NCBI GenBank assembly: GCA_900473745.1
Contig: UCMW01000004.1
Coordinates: 496,001 to 560,000, forward strand
DNA length: 64,000 bases
Direction: 5' to 3'
From: Hyphomicrobiales bacterium
Lineage (GTDB): Bacteria; Pseudomonadota; Alphaproteobacteria; Rhizobiales; Rhizobiaceae
Below the pieces are notes generated by a model. It saw only the letters and a list, made by a program, of their open reading frames with translations. It was not told where the DNA came from and did no database searches. A program made the translations under genes and the position numbers. Positions 32,150 through 40,426 of the stretch are shown here, one piece after another (within the stretch, counting starts at the first letter, position 1; each line of letters opens with the position of its first letter).

Positions 32150-32971
32150 ATGCCCCGTATCAAAACCCGCGAAGGTGTCGAGCTCTATGTCAAGGACTGG
32201 GGCGAGGGCCGGCCGGTCGTCATGCTTCATGGCTGGCCTCTGACTGCCGACACTTTCGACGATCTGTCCAAGGCGATCGCCGATGCGGGCATGCGCGCTA
32301 TTTCCTATGACCGTCGTGGCTTCGGCCGTTCCGAGCAGCCCTTCGACGGCTACGACTACGACACGCTGTCGGACGATCTCGCCGACGTTCTCAGCTGGGC
32401 CGGCGCGACCGATGCAACGGTCCTCGGCTTCTCGATGGGCGGCGGTGAAGTGGCCCGCTACATGTCGCGCCACGGCGGTGCCAACCTGCGCTCGGCCGTG
32501 CTCGTGGCATCGGTCGTCCCCTATATGCTGAAGACGGACGACAATCCGCACGGCACACCGCAGTCGACCTTCGACGAGATGACCAAGGGCATGGTCGAAG
32601 ACCGCGCGCATTTCTTCGCCAGTTTCTTTAAGGACTTCTTCGGCGTGGCCATGTTCGACAAGGCGGTCAGCGACGAGATGCTGGAATGGGCCGAACGACA
32701 GGCGATGATGGCGGGGCTGGAGCCGACGCTCGCTTGCGCAAAGGCATTCGCGACGACGGACTTCCGCCCGGATCTCGCCAGCTTCAACGTGCCCACTCTG
32801 ATCATTCACGGCACGGACGACAAGACTGTGCCGATTGATGCCGCCGGTCGGGCGGCCGCAGCCGGGATCAGCCAGTCGACGTTGATCGAGTATGAGGGAG
32901 CGCCACACGGACTCTTCGCCACGCACAAGCAGCGCTTCATCGACGACGTGCTCGAGTTCCTGCGTCGCTGA
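32150..32971 (+). CDS. Alpha/beta hydrolase (non-haem chloroperoxidase/esterase type)
   Basis: 273 residues with the classic fold: oxyanion loop LHGWPLTADTF, nucleophile S95 in GFSMGGGE, acid near D223 in HGTDDKTVP, and H253 in GAPHGLF. The DRRGFGRSEQPFDGYDYDT segment and total length match the cofactor-free bacterial haloperoxidase/arylesterase group. In vivo substrate is unknown; the haloperoxidase activity of these enzymes is usually an in vitro side reaction. Start chosen at the ATG preceded by AAAGGTG. Its stop is followed by a terminator shared with the convergent peroxidase gene. Confidence 0.9.
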   Translation: MPRIKTREGVELYVKDWGEGRPVVMLHGWPLTADTFDDLSKAIADAGMRAISYDRRGFGRSEQPFDGYDYDTLSDDLADVLSWAGATDATVLGFSMGGGEVARYMSRHGGANLRSAVLVASVVPYMLKTDDNPHGTPQSTFDEMTKGMVEDRAHFFASFFKDFFGVAMFDKAVSDEMLEWAERQAMMAGLEPTLACAKAFATTDFRPDLASFNVPTLIIHGTDDKTVPIDAAGRAAAAGISQSTLIEYEGAPHGLFATHKQRFIDDVLEFLRR

Positions 32972-32979
32972 ATGAACGA

Positions 32980-33011
32980 GGGCCTCCCCGGTTGTTCCGG
33001 AGGGGCCCTTT
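32980..33011 (+). terminator. Terminator of the alpha/beta hydrolase gene
   Basis: GGGCCTCCCCGG pairs with CCGGAGGGGCCC (one G-T pair and one mismatch) and is followed by TTT. It lies between convergent genes. Confidence 0.65.
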
Positions 33012-33024
33012 CCTAAACGGCCGG

Positions 33025-34608
33025 TCAGCTTCCGATCGGGTTGATCTCATCAACGAAGCGCAAGAGGTCGGCCACGGTAAAATGGCCGGGCGCAGCACTC
33101 GGCAGATGCGGAACCCAGTTTGCCTGCCGCCACAGGAAGGAATCGTGATCGCCGTGCACGAGACCGAGAAAAGTCTCGGCCACGATCGTCGATCCCATTG
33201 GTCCGAGCCTCAGCCCTTTGTGATGGTGCTCGGCTTCTTTCAGGACGTAGTACCAGAGCGGCGTCTTCTTGTGGAAACCGTGCTTGGCAGCGATCACACC
33301 ATCGGTTCCCGTCGCGATCTCCGACGGTTTCAGCGGCACGATGCCCATGGCCCGACAGACGTCCTGGCCGGACGGCAGTCCGATCTGTACGCCGCGCTTG
33401 AGGTTTCGGAAGGGCAGCACGAAGTCACGCGCGGCCGTCTTGTCCGTCTCCGGTCGCAGGCCCGGTAATGTATGAAGTTCCGGCACGATGAAGGGATCGA
33501 GCCGTCGCGACGCATTGAGCACGAAATTGGGCTCGGGTGGTGTGTCGAGATGGAAGAAGCGCCGCCAATCGATGATCCAGTTCGACGGCAGGTCACGCAG
33601 AGGCCCCGGACCGCCACCTGTGTTTACCGCACCTTGGTCGACGAGTTCACCGACGATCTGGCCAGACTTGCCCGTGAAATTGAAAAGAAGCTTCAGCGTC
33701 CCGTCCACGAAGGCGTCGGGCCCGGGATTGAACACCCGGTTGTGGTTGTAGCTCTGTCTTACCATGGAATGTCCGAGCCGATAGGCGGCGGCCGCGAATT
33801 CCGCCGGCATGTACGGCCGGCTGCGGAAGCGGTAGAAACGGCGGCCGTTCTGCTTGATCTTGCGCACGAGCCCCGGCTCCGTGAGGCGCTCGACGAAATC
33901 GAACAGCACGATCCACTGATAGTGCCAGGTCACGATGCGTCGCGCCTCGCGAAACAGCGCCGACCCCTTCAGGCTCGGTTGCGAGGCCTGCAGCGTATCG
34001 ACCACCTTGTTGTGAAACTTCAGCATCAGCAGGTGGAATTGCGCCACCAGCAGATTCTCGTCGTTCCGCTCGTCGAAGATCAGCGCATGCCCGACTTGAT
34101 TGCGCGGCAGGTCGTTCTTGAAACCCGGAATGGTATTGCCGGCCTTGTCCGGCGATTCCGACGTCTTGCCGATCAGGAATTTCTCGATGACGCGATGGGT
34201 CGCCGGATCCCGGGCGTAGAGATAGGGATGAATTCCGGGTCCGTCCCCGTAGAGGGAATCCAGATCCAGCGCCGGCGTCCGGAAATTGCTGGTCGCCAGC
34301 GGGTCTGCCTGCTGCTGATCCAGCGGTGTCGTGTCGAGCGTGATGTCGTGATCGACGAATTGCCCGAGATAGGTAAATCCTGCGGGAATATTGGGATTGT
34401 CGCCCGCAGGATCGGTGTTCCCCTGCGCATCGACCTTGTCTTTCATCGCTTCGGCAAGCTCGAAGAGATCGTCTTCATCGGCCTCCATCGCTGTGAGCGT
34501 TGGAAACATGCGTCCGAATTTTCCAGGGTCAGCATTGCCGGCAAGCGCCTGCAATGCGGCACGGTTCATCCCACGGACGCCGTGTCCGTGCATCGCAACT
34601 TCTGACAT
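33025..34608 (-). CDS. Animal-type haem peroxidase
   Basis: A 527-residue member of the peroxidase-cyclooxygenase superfamily, unusual but recurrent in bacteria. The distal haem side shows LGQFVDHDIT (D86, H87), where the aspartate can esterify haem and the histidine is catalytic. The proximal histidine is H280 in AYRLGHSMVRQSYNHNRVF. No signal peptide is visible, so export, if any, must use another route. Substrates of bacterial members (halides, thiocyanate, lipids) are mostly unknown. The start at 34608 has GGAGG eight bases upstream; a further in-frame extension is unsupported. The gene is isolated, with an AT-rich upstream region of about 190 bases. Confidence 0.88.
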   Translation of the reverse strand: MSEVAMHGHGVRGMNRAALQALAGNADPGKFGRMFPTLTAMEADEDDLFELAEAMKDKVDAQGNTDPAGDNPNIPAGFTYLGQFVDHDITLDTTPLDQQQADPLATSNFRTPALDLDSLYGDGPGIHPYLYARDPATHRVIEKFLIGKTSESPDKAGNTIPGFKNDLPRNQVGHALIFDERNDENLLVAQFHLLMLKFHNKVVDTLQASQPSLKGSALFREARRIVTWHYQWIVLFDFVERLTEPGLVRKIKQNGRRFYRFRSRPYMPAEFAAAAYRLGHSMVRQSYNHNRVFNPGPDAFVDGTLKLLFNFTGKSGQIVGELVDQGAVNTGGGPGPLRDLPSNWIIDWRRFFHLDTPPEPNFVLNASRRLDPFIVPELHTLPGLRPETDKTAARDFVLPFRNLKRGVQIGLPSGQDVCRAMGIVPLKPSEIATGTDGVIAAKHGFHKKTPLWYYVLKEAEHHHKGLRLGPMGSTIVAETFLGLVHGDHDSFLWRQANWVPHLPSAAPGHFTVADLLRFVDEINPIGS

Positions 34609-34760
34609 GGGATTCCTCCAAACAACCACGAGGGTCGGCAAAAATCTGCACTGGAGATCAAAAGATCGCACAATATCGTTAAACGAGCAATAGCTTTATA
34701 AGAAATATCTTCGGTTGTATTTTAACTAAGTATTAGCGAGGTGGTAAACCCGCAATCAAC

Positions 34761-34789
34761 CATCCTCCACGACGTCGTCGTGAAGGATG
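34761..34789 (-). terminator. Hairpin after the RlmD-like gene
   Basis: CATCCTCCACGACG faces CGTCGTGAAGGATG with a single mismatch and a minimal centre. It lies 12 bases beyond the stop of the minus-strand methyltransferase gene. There is no strong T run, so termination is probable rather than certain. Confidence 0.45.
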
Positions 34790-34800
34790 TGTTGTTTCGA

Positions 34801-36051
34801 TCATCCCTTGCTGAGTGTCGCGACCGCCTCGACATGCGGCGACCAGAGGAACTGGTCGATCGGTGTCACCTTGTCGACGCGGTAGCCGCCAGCGATCAGG
34901 ATCGAGAGGTCGCGGGCAAGCGTCAGCGGATTGCAGCTGATCGCAACGATCTTCTTCACTTGGCTTCTCGCCAGTTCCGCGCACTGCGCCTCGGCGCCGG
35001 CCCGCGGCGGGTCGAAGACGACGGCGTCGAAGCCCTTGAATTCGGAGGTCATCAGCGGGCGACGGAAGAGGTCGCGCCGCTCCGCCGTCACGGGCTTCAG
35101 GCCTTGCGTATTGCGTGCTGCGAAATCGAGCGACTTCACCGCCTTCTCGTCGGATTCGACTGCGAGCACGGAAGATGCGCGGGCAAGCCGCAGCGCGAAG
35201 GTGCCGACGCCGGAAAACAGATCCACGACCTTCTTCGCCTTGCCGATATGGGCGATGGCCAGAGCCGCCATGTGCTCCTCGGCCTCGTGCGTCGCCTGGG
35301 TAAAGCCGCCGGGCGGCAGGACCACGCGGGCACCGGCAAAGTCGAGCAGCGGCTTGTGCGGCTCGATGACGATCTCGCCATTGGCCGAAACGCGGGCGAT
35401 GCCCTTGAGCTTGATCACGGCATTGGTAACCGCGCGCCGTTCCTGATCGCCGAGCCCGCCGCGCAGACCATCCAGTGAGATGTCGAGACCGGTCGTGGTC
35501 TCTGTGACGGTGACGCGGAAGTGCTCGGCACCACAGGCATTGGCGATGATCTTGATCGCGTCCAGCCGGGAGATCAGCCCGTCCGACGCGATGGGACATT
35601 CCTCGACCGGCACGACGTGATGCGTCTCCGCCTGCATGAAGCCCATGACGAGGCCCGTCTCCCGCCGCCGGACGGTGAAGACAAGGCGTCGGCGCTGGTG
35701 TGGATGGGCCTCGAAGATATCGCCGACCGGCGCCTCGATCCCCTTTGACTTCAACGCATCCATCAGCACCTGCCGCTTGAAGGCATTGTAGGCGGGTCTC
35801 GCCATATGCTGGAGCGAACAACCACCGCATACGCCACCGACGCCATCACGGCCGAAATGCTTGCACGGGGGCTGAACGCGATCGGGCGAGGTGGTGGCAA
35901 AGGACATGATCGTGCCCTCGTTCTTCACGCGCGCGATGGCAACGGTCTCTCCCGGCAGCGCGAAGGGCACGAAGACCGGACCATCGGCACCATGCGCCAC
36001 CCCGTCGCCCTTGGCGCCAAGGCTGGAAATCGTGACGGTTTCGGCGCTCAT
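34801..36051 (-). CDS. Class I SAM-dependent RNA (uracil-5) methyltransferase, RumA/RlmD family
   Basis: Methylates a uridine in rRNA or tRNA. A TRAM-like N-terminal domain (residues 1-55) is followed by a 4Fe-4S site with C63, C75, C78 and a fourth cysteine near 148 (VEECP). The SAM-binding domain shows VVDLFSGVGTFALRLA and VFDPPRAGA. The catalytic cysteine is C373 in AISCNPLTLARD. Family members act on 23S U747 or U1939 or on tRNA U54; the sequence does not say which. Its ATG overlaps the tlyA stop (ATGA), so the two RNA methyltransferases form one operon. Confidence 0.92.
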   Translation of the reverse strand: MSAETVTISSLGAKGDGVAHGADGPVFVPFALPGETVAIARVKNEGTIMSFATTSPDRVQPPCKHFGRDGVGGVCGGCSLQHMARPAYNAFKRQVLMDALKSKGIEAPVGDIFEAHPHQRRRLVFTVRRRETGLVMGFMQAETHHVVPVEECPIASDGLISRLDAIKIIANACGAEHFRVTVTETTTGLDISLDGLRGGLGDQERRAVTNAVIKLKGIARVSANGEIVIEPHKPLLDFAGARVVLPPGGFTQATHEAEEHMAALAIAHIGKAKKVVDLFSGVGTFALRLARASSVLAVESDEKAVKSLDFAARNTQGLKPVTAERRDLFRRPLMTSEFKGFDAVVFDPPRAGAEAQCAELARSQVKKIVAISCNPLTLARDLSILIAGGYRVDKVTPIDQFLWSPHVEAVATLSKG

Positions 36052-36851
36052 GCTGCGTCCTCTTCGTCGTCCTGATCGTCGTCGTCCCCGTCGGCATCGA
36101 GAGGCTTCAACCCGGCGAGCAGGAATTCTTCATTGCCGTCGCCACCGGCGATCGGGGAGGGGATGAGGCCGAGGCTCGTCCAGCCCATGTCTTCCGTCAG
36201 CCAGCGTTCCAGCTCCGCAGCCACCAACGGTGCCGTCTCCGGGTCTTTCAGCAGGCCCGCCTTGCTGATCGCCTCTCGGCCCGCCTCGAACTGTGGCTTC
36301 ACCAGCAGCAGGCAATGGGCGCCCGGCTCCGCTTGTTCGAGGGCAGGCGCCAGCGCCAGCTTCAACGAGATGAAGGAGACGTCGGAGACGAGAAAGTCGA
36401 AAGGCTGATCGTCGTAATCGTCGGGCTCCAGATAGCGCGCGTTCAGCCCTTCCAGATTGGTCACGCGCGGATCGCTCAAAAGTCTGGGATGCATCTGGTC
36501 GTGACCGACATCGATGGCGGTGACATGGGCGGCGCCCCGCTTCAGGAGGACCTCGGTGAAGCCACCGGTCGACGCGCCGATATCCAGGCAATGACAACCC
36601 TCCGGCGAGAGGTTGAAATGGTCGAGGGCGGCGTCGAGCTTGAGCGCCGCGCGCGAGACGTAATCCTGTGCCGGATCATCGATATCGAACTGGTGCGTGG
36701 CGGCAAAGACGAGGCTGGGTTTCGCCACCACCTTGCCGTCCACTTTCACCGTGCCACGCTGAATGGCGTCACGGGAGCGGGACCGGCTGGCGAAGAGGCC
36801 GAGGGCGACCAGGAGCTGGTCGAGGCGCTGGGGTTCAGGGAGCTTTTTCAT
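36048..36851 (-). CDS. tlyA: TlyA-family rRNA 2'-O-methyltransferase
   Basis: 267 residues. An N-terminal S4 RNA-binding domain (RLDQLLVALGLFASRSRSRD ... GTVKVDGKVVAKPSL) precedes an FtsJ-type methyltransferase domain: CLDIGASTGGFTEVLL (SAM loop), AIDVGHDQMH, and VSDVSFISLKLALAPALE. Family members methylate ribose in 16S and 23S rRNA; the 'haemolysin' name is historical. The C-terminal tail is very acidic (DADGDDDDQDDEEDAA), which is unusual and probably disordered. First gene of a two-gene operon with the RumA-type enzyme. Confidence 0.92.
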   Translation of the reverse strand: MKKLPEPQRLDQLLVALGLFASRSRSRDAIQRGTVKVDGKVVAKPSLVFAATHQFDIDDPAQDYVSRAALKLDAALDHFNLSPEGCHCLDIGASTGGFTEVLLKRGAAHVTAIDVGHDQMHPRLLSDPRVTNLEGLNARYLEPDDYDDQPFDFLVSDVSFISLKLALAPALEQAEPGAHCLLLVKPQFEAGREAISKAGLLKDPETAPLVAAELERWLTEDMGWTSLGLIPSPIAGGDGNEEFLLAGLKPLDADGDDDDQDDEEDAA

Positions 36852-37017
36852 GCCCCGTCAATGATGCTTGTAGCCGCGGCACGCAAGTGTTTTTCGTGGC
36901 CCGCAGGCAAAGAGCAAGCCTGACCATCGGCGCGGTCGGCACATGAAGAATGCAGTTGCGCGTTTCATCCATTCAAAGTTTCATTAGTGATGCATTAAGC
37001 AATCTATTCTAATGTTT

Positions 37018-37146
37018 ACTGGCCGGCGCGATGCGATCCTCCCTCCCAAGCAGCGCGCACCGGCACGAGACTGCAGGCCGTCCTCCTCCTCAAGGTCTGC
37101 AGAGAATGGAAGCCCCCCGGTTTCGGGCCCGGGGGGCTTCATTCGT
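37018..37146 (+). ncRNA. Alpha-r14-type small RNA with anti-Shine-Dalgarno loops
   Basis: No gene fills this gap, yet a compact structured unit is visible. Hairpin 1: GCCGG-C-GCG (from 37022) pairs with CGC-GCA-CCGGC, its loop holding CCTCCCTCCC (37038-37047). Hairpin 2: CTGCAGGCC pairs with GGTCTGCAG (37071-37102), loop holding TCCTCCTCCTC (37081-37091). Hairpin 3 is a perfect 12-bp Rho-independent terminator, GAAGCCCCCCGG with CCGGGGGGCTTC (37109-37140), then ATTCGTTTT. A TATTCT box at 37005-37010 would place the start near 37018. Length (about 125-130 nt) and the two unpaired CCTCC motifs match the alpha-r14 ('cuckoo') family, trans-acting riboregulators that mask ribosome-binding sites, usually with Hfq. 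Confidence 0.8.
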
Positions 37147-37181
37147 TTTGGTGTTCCGCAAGTGACCAGCCTGGTGAAAAG

Positions 37182-37583
37182 CTAGCGTACATATCTGTAG
37201 AGCCAGTCGCGGATGTCCTCCGGCAGGGCGACGGGCTCGCTGTTCTCGGCGCTGCGGGCCGTCCAGGTGAGATCGATCTCGGCAACCGTCTGGCCACCCT
37301 TTTCCATCGCCACCTCGAAACCCACCGATTTGCCGCCGATCTTGTCGACCTGCACGGTCATGCGCACCTCGTCCTCGAAGCGGAGAGGCTGGTGCAAGCG
37401 GATTTCGAACTTGGTCGGACTGTAGACCGGCTCATCTTCGAGCGGCGGACGGTAGCGCCAGAAGTGCCGCACCGCTTCTTCGGCATGAACGACATAGGCG
37501 GCGGCCCGCATTTCGCCCGTCGGACCGATGTCGCGATAGGCGACAACAAGCGCGCTCACCTCCACCCGTTCCATCTCGTCCAT
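37182..37583 (-). CDS. Acyl-CoA thioesterase-like protein (hot-dog fold)
   Basis: 133 residues with 4HBT-like layout: an early helix region, EFIRLHQPLRFEDEVRMTVQ-type strands and VGFEVAMEKGGQTVAEIDLTW. This family hydrolyses acyl-CoA or acyl-ACP thioesters. The usual catalytic Asp of the 4HBT group is not obvious at the N-terminus, where the segment reads SALVVAYRDIGPTGEMRAAA. Function is therefore uncertain. A second ATG three codons in is an alternative start. It faces the small RNA terminator and is divergent from the deacetylase gene. Confidence 0.72.
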   Translation of the reverse strand: MDEMERVEVSALVVAYRDIGPTGEMRAAAYVVHAEEAVRHFWRYRPPLEDEPVYSPTKFEIRLHQPLRFEDEVRMTVQVDKIGGKSVGFEVAMEKGGQTVAEIDLTWTARSAENSEPVALPEDIRDWLYRYVR

Positions 37584-37761
37584 GCTCTCTCCCGGAATTA
37601 TCCTGTCCTGGCGGCATCTAACGGCATAGTAGGCGGCTTCACAAGGTCTGCGGCATAGCCCTGCCGGGCTGGAGTGCGCAGTGGCCTGGGTAAAACCGGG
37701 ATGCGAGGTGGAAGATGACGGCCGAGCGCATTATGTTCGACCCGACCCAGGAAGGATGCCC

Positions 37762-38697
37762 ATGGCCACCCGTCTTTACGAGAACCCGATCTTCCTCGAA
37801 CACAACACGCCAGAAGGGCACCCCGAAAGGGCAGACCGGCTGCGTTCACTCAACATCGCGCTGGAGCATCCCAACTTTGCCCGGCTGGAACGTATCGAGG
37901 CTGTTCAGGCGAACGAGGATGCGGTGACACTCGCCCATCCCGAGGAGCATCTCTTCGCCGTGATGCGCCAGATCCCCGAGGAAGAGGATCGCATCAACCA
38001 GCTCGAGGCTGACACCTATGCCTCGCAGAAGAGCCTGCAAGTGGCACTGACCGCCATCGGCGGCGCGATCGCTGCAGTCGACGACGTGATGACCGGCAAG
38101 GCCGACAATGCCTTTGTTGCCGGCCGCCCCCCCGGCCACCATGCCGAAAAGACCAAGGCAATGGGCTTCTGCCTGTTCAACACGGTCGCCATCGCCGCCC
38201 GCCATGTCCAGAAGACCTATGGCGTCGAGCGCGTCGCGATCGTCGACTGGGACGTGCACCACGGAAACGGCACCCAGGACATCTTCTGGGACGATCCCTC
38301 GGTGCTCTTCTGTTCCACCCACCAGATGCCACTCTATCCGTACACAGGCGCCAAGGACGAGACAGGCACGCATCGCAACATCGTCAATGCGCCGCTCTCG
38401 CCCAATGTCGGCTCGGATCATTTCCGCGAAGCCTTCAAAAGCCGCGTTCTGCCGGCTCTCATTGATTTCTCGCCCGACTTCATCCTGATCTCCGCCGGCT
38501 TCGACGCGCATCACCGCGATCCGCTCGCCCAGATCAATCTGGTCGGCGAGGATTTCGACTGGGCAACGGGCAGGCTCTTGGAAGTGGCCGACCGTTTCGC
38601 CCATAACCGGGTCGTCAGCCTGCTCGAAGGCGGCTATGATCTTGAAGGCCTCGCCGAATCGGCCGGCCTGCACATTCTGAGACTGATGAAGGGTTGA
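37762..38697 (+). CDS. Histone-deacetylase family zinc hydrolase
   Basis: A class II HDAC-like bacterial enzyme, 311 residues, which removes acetyl or related groups from polyamines, lysines or other amides. The active site is readable: the His pair in [19 protein letters not shown] (about 120-140), Asp-x-His zinc ligands in [13 protein letters not shown] (about 160-172), a further zinc Asp in [11 protein letters not shown], and the catalytic Tyr region in [21 protein letters not shown] precedes two in-frame ATGs (37756 and 37762). It overlaps nothing but lies two bases before xseB, so the two are probably cotranscribed. Confidence 0.92.
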   Translation: MATRLYENPIFLEHNTPEGHPERADRLRSLNIALEHPNFARLERIEAVQANEDAVTLAHPEEHLFAVMRQIPEEEDRINQLEADTYASQKSLQVALTAIGGAIAAVDDVMTGKADNAFVAGRPPGHHAEKTKAMGFCLFNTVAIAARHVQKTYGVERVAIVDWDVHHGNGTQDIFWDDPSVLFCSTHQMPLYPYTGAKDETGTHRNIVNAPLSPNVGSDHFREAFKSRVLPALIDFSPDFILISAGFDAHHRDPLAQINLVGEDFDWATGRLLEVADRFAHNRVVSLLEGGYDLEGLAESAGLHILRLMKG

Positions 38698-38699
38698 GT

Positions 38700-38954
38700 A
38701 TGTCCGACGCCACAGTTCCCGCCGATCTCACCGGCATTTCCTTCGAAAAGGCCGTGGCCGAGCTCGAAAGCATCGTGGCGCGGCTGGAACGCGGTGACGT
38801 GGCGCTCGACGAATCCATTGCCATCTACGAGCGCGGAGAGCTTCTGAAGAAGCACTGCGAACAGCTTCTTTCGGCCGCCGAAAACCGCATCGAAAAGATC
38901 CGCCTCGACCGCGCCGGCAAGCCGACCGGTACCGAACCGCTCGACGGCGCGTGA
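38700..38954 (+). CDS. xseB: Exodeoxyribonuclease VII small subunit
   Basis: 84 residues, a helical hairpin protein: [20 protein letters not shown] then [23 protein letters not shown], the canonical XseB pattern. It partners with XseA (not in this window) to degrade single-stranded DNA in mismatch repair and damage processing. Two bases separate it from the preceding stop. A TTG in frame overlaps the upstream stop codon but is unlikely as a start. Confidence 0.95.
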   Translation: MSDATVPADLTGISFEKAVAELESIVARLERGDVALDESIAIYERGELLKKHCEQLLSAAENRIEKIRLDRAGKPTGTEPLDGA

Positions 38955-39007
38955 TCGGCAGGCGGCGACTGGACCGCTGATTTACAGGGATTGGATCCCC
39001 CATGGCA

Positions 39008-39040
39008 GAATGGCCCCTTTCGGGGCCATTCGTCGTTTTT
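39008..39040 (+). terminator. Terminator of the deacetylase-xseB operon
   Basis: A perfect 10-bp stem, GAATGGCCCC with GGGGCCATTC, loop TTTC, followed four bases later by TTTTT. Confidence 0.88.
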
Positions 39041-39059
39041 GGTGTCTTGAAATCCGGGC

Positions 39060-40055
39060 TTATTCGGCCGGGTTCCTGGCTTCCACGGTCTTGGACCCGC
39101 CGGTCTTCCACAGCGAGTAGCCAACGCCCACGCCGAGGATGAGGAAGGTGATGCCGAGCGACCACTCCGGCGGGAACTTCTCCCAGCCCATGCCCCAGGC
39201 GATAAAGATCTTAGAGCCGATGAAGATCAACAGGATCGACAGCGCATACTTGAGGTAAGCGAAGCGGTGCAGGATCGCATCCAGCGCGAAGTAGAGGGCA
39301 CGCAGGCCGAGGATCGCGAAGATGTTGGACGTGTAGACGATATAAGGGTCGGTCGTGATCGTGAACACCGCCGGCACCGAGTCGACCGCGAAGACGAGGT
39401 CGGCAATTTCGATCATGACCAGCGCCAGGAGAAGCGGCGTGGCGAAACGCTTCAGCTTGCCGGTTGCCGGATCCGGCTTCTTGACGAAGAAGTTGTGGCC
39501 ATGAAGGTCTTCGGTCACGTTCAGCCGGCGCTTCAGGAAGCGCATCAGGCCGTTTTCCTCGATCTTGTGCTCCTTGTCGGCGACGAAGAGCATCTTGATG
39601 CCGGTGAGGATCAGGAAGCCGGCGAAGAAGTAGAGCACCCAGTGATACTGCTCGACGATCGTCGCACCGAGGCCGATCATGATGCCGCGCAGGATGATGA
39701 CACCGAGGATACCCCAGAAGAGGACCCGGTGCTGGTATTCGCGCGGGATGGCGAAGAAGCTGAAGATCAGCGCGATGACGAAGATATTGTCCATCGCCAG
39801 CGTCTTCTCGACGACGAAGGCCGTCAGGTACTGAGCGGTCGCGGTCGTGTCCATCTGCCAGTAGATGAAGCCGGAGAAGAGCACACCGAGCGTGATGTAC
39901 ATGGCCGAAAGCTTGAGACTTTCGGCAATGCCGATTTCATGATCCTTCTTGTTGAGCACGCCGAGGTCGAAGACCAAAAGCGCGACCACGAGCGCAAGAA
40001 AGAGAAGCCACATCCAGAGTGGCTTGCCGAGAAAGAGTATGAGCAGGAGTTCCAA
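39060..40055 (-). CDS. TerC/Alx-family integral membrane protein
   Basis: A 331-residue protein with eight to nine hydrophobic helices. The family mark is VFDLGVLNKKDHEIG, then VVEKTLAMDNIFVIALIFSF (acidic residues inside the membrane) and VMIEIADLVFAVDSVPAVF, a second copy of the same intramembrane Asp/Glu motif. TerC/Alx proteins handle manganese or other divalent cations, and some are linked to tellurite resistance. I start at a TTG (40055-40053) because AGAGG lies eight bases upstream and the protein then begins at the first helix (LELLLILFLGKPLWMWLLF). An ATG at 40283 would add 76 residues without family support. Confidence 0.88.
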   Translation of the reverse strand: MELLLILFLGKPLWMWLLFLALVVALLVFDLGVLNKKDHEIGIAESLKLSAMYITLGVLFSGFIYWQMDTTATAQYLTAFVVEKTLAMDNIFVIALIFSFFAIPREYQHRVLFWGILGVIILRGIMIGLGATIVEQYHWVLYFFAGFLILTGIKMLFVADKEHKIEENGLMRFLKRRLNVTEDLHGHNFFVKKPDPATGKLKRFATPLLLALVMIEIADLVFAVDSVPAVFTITTDPYIVYTSNIFAILGLRALYFALDAILHRFAYLKYALSILLIFIGSKIFIAWGMGWEKFPPEWSLGITFLILGVGVGYSLWKTGGSKTVEARNPAE

Positions 40056-40426
40056 TTGTGTGACCTCTGTTGCATTGACCTGGCTCGATGCAACGCGCTG
40101 AGGGTCTCGCAAATGTGAGATCCGGTCCGGGCATGACATCGAGCTTGCTCGATGCGGTCCGACATCACGAGGGTAATCCGTCGTCAGAGGGGCCCGGTCC
40201 GCAAGTCGACAAATGGTGTGTTGCACAAGGGTTTCAAGATCCGCGGCTGAAAAAAACCACGGGAATGACACAATTGGCATCACCCTTCCGTGTCTGGACA
40301 GTCGGTGCCGATGATTTCTCGCCTGACGCTGAACAATGCGTCACCATCGGCGTGCCCTTGTTCAGGGTGTCGCCAAGGCCGCCTGCATACTACACTCGCC
40401 GTATCTCTGAACGGAGTTGAGCTTCC
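40056..40426 (-). other. Structured leader and divergent intergenic region upstream of terC
   Basis: 371 bases between divergent terC and pirin genes. On the terC side it is full of inverted repeats: GTTGCAT/ATGCAAC (40069-40094) just before the ribosome site, GGTCTC/GAGATC-type pairing near 40113-40132, and CATCGAGC/GCTCGATG (40138-40155) nested in GGTCCGG/GCGGTCC. Some terC/alx genes carry manganese-sensing yybP-ykoY riboswitches. I could not find that family's GGGGAGTAG core here, although GCGAGACC resembles its 3' part. The pirin promoter must also lie here. Confidence 0.5.

Noticed and set aside
40056..40283. yybP-ykoY manganese riboswitch upstream of terC
   Set aside because: The GGGGAGTAG-type core could not be found on the terC strand; structure alone is not enough, so it is listed only as a structured leader.
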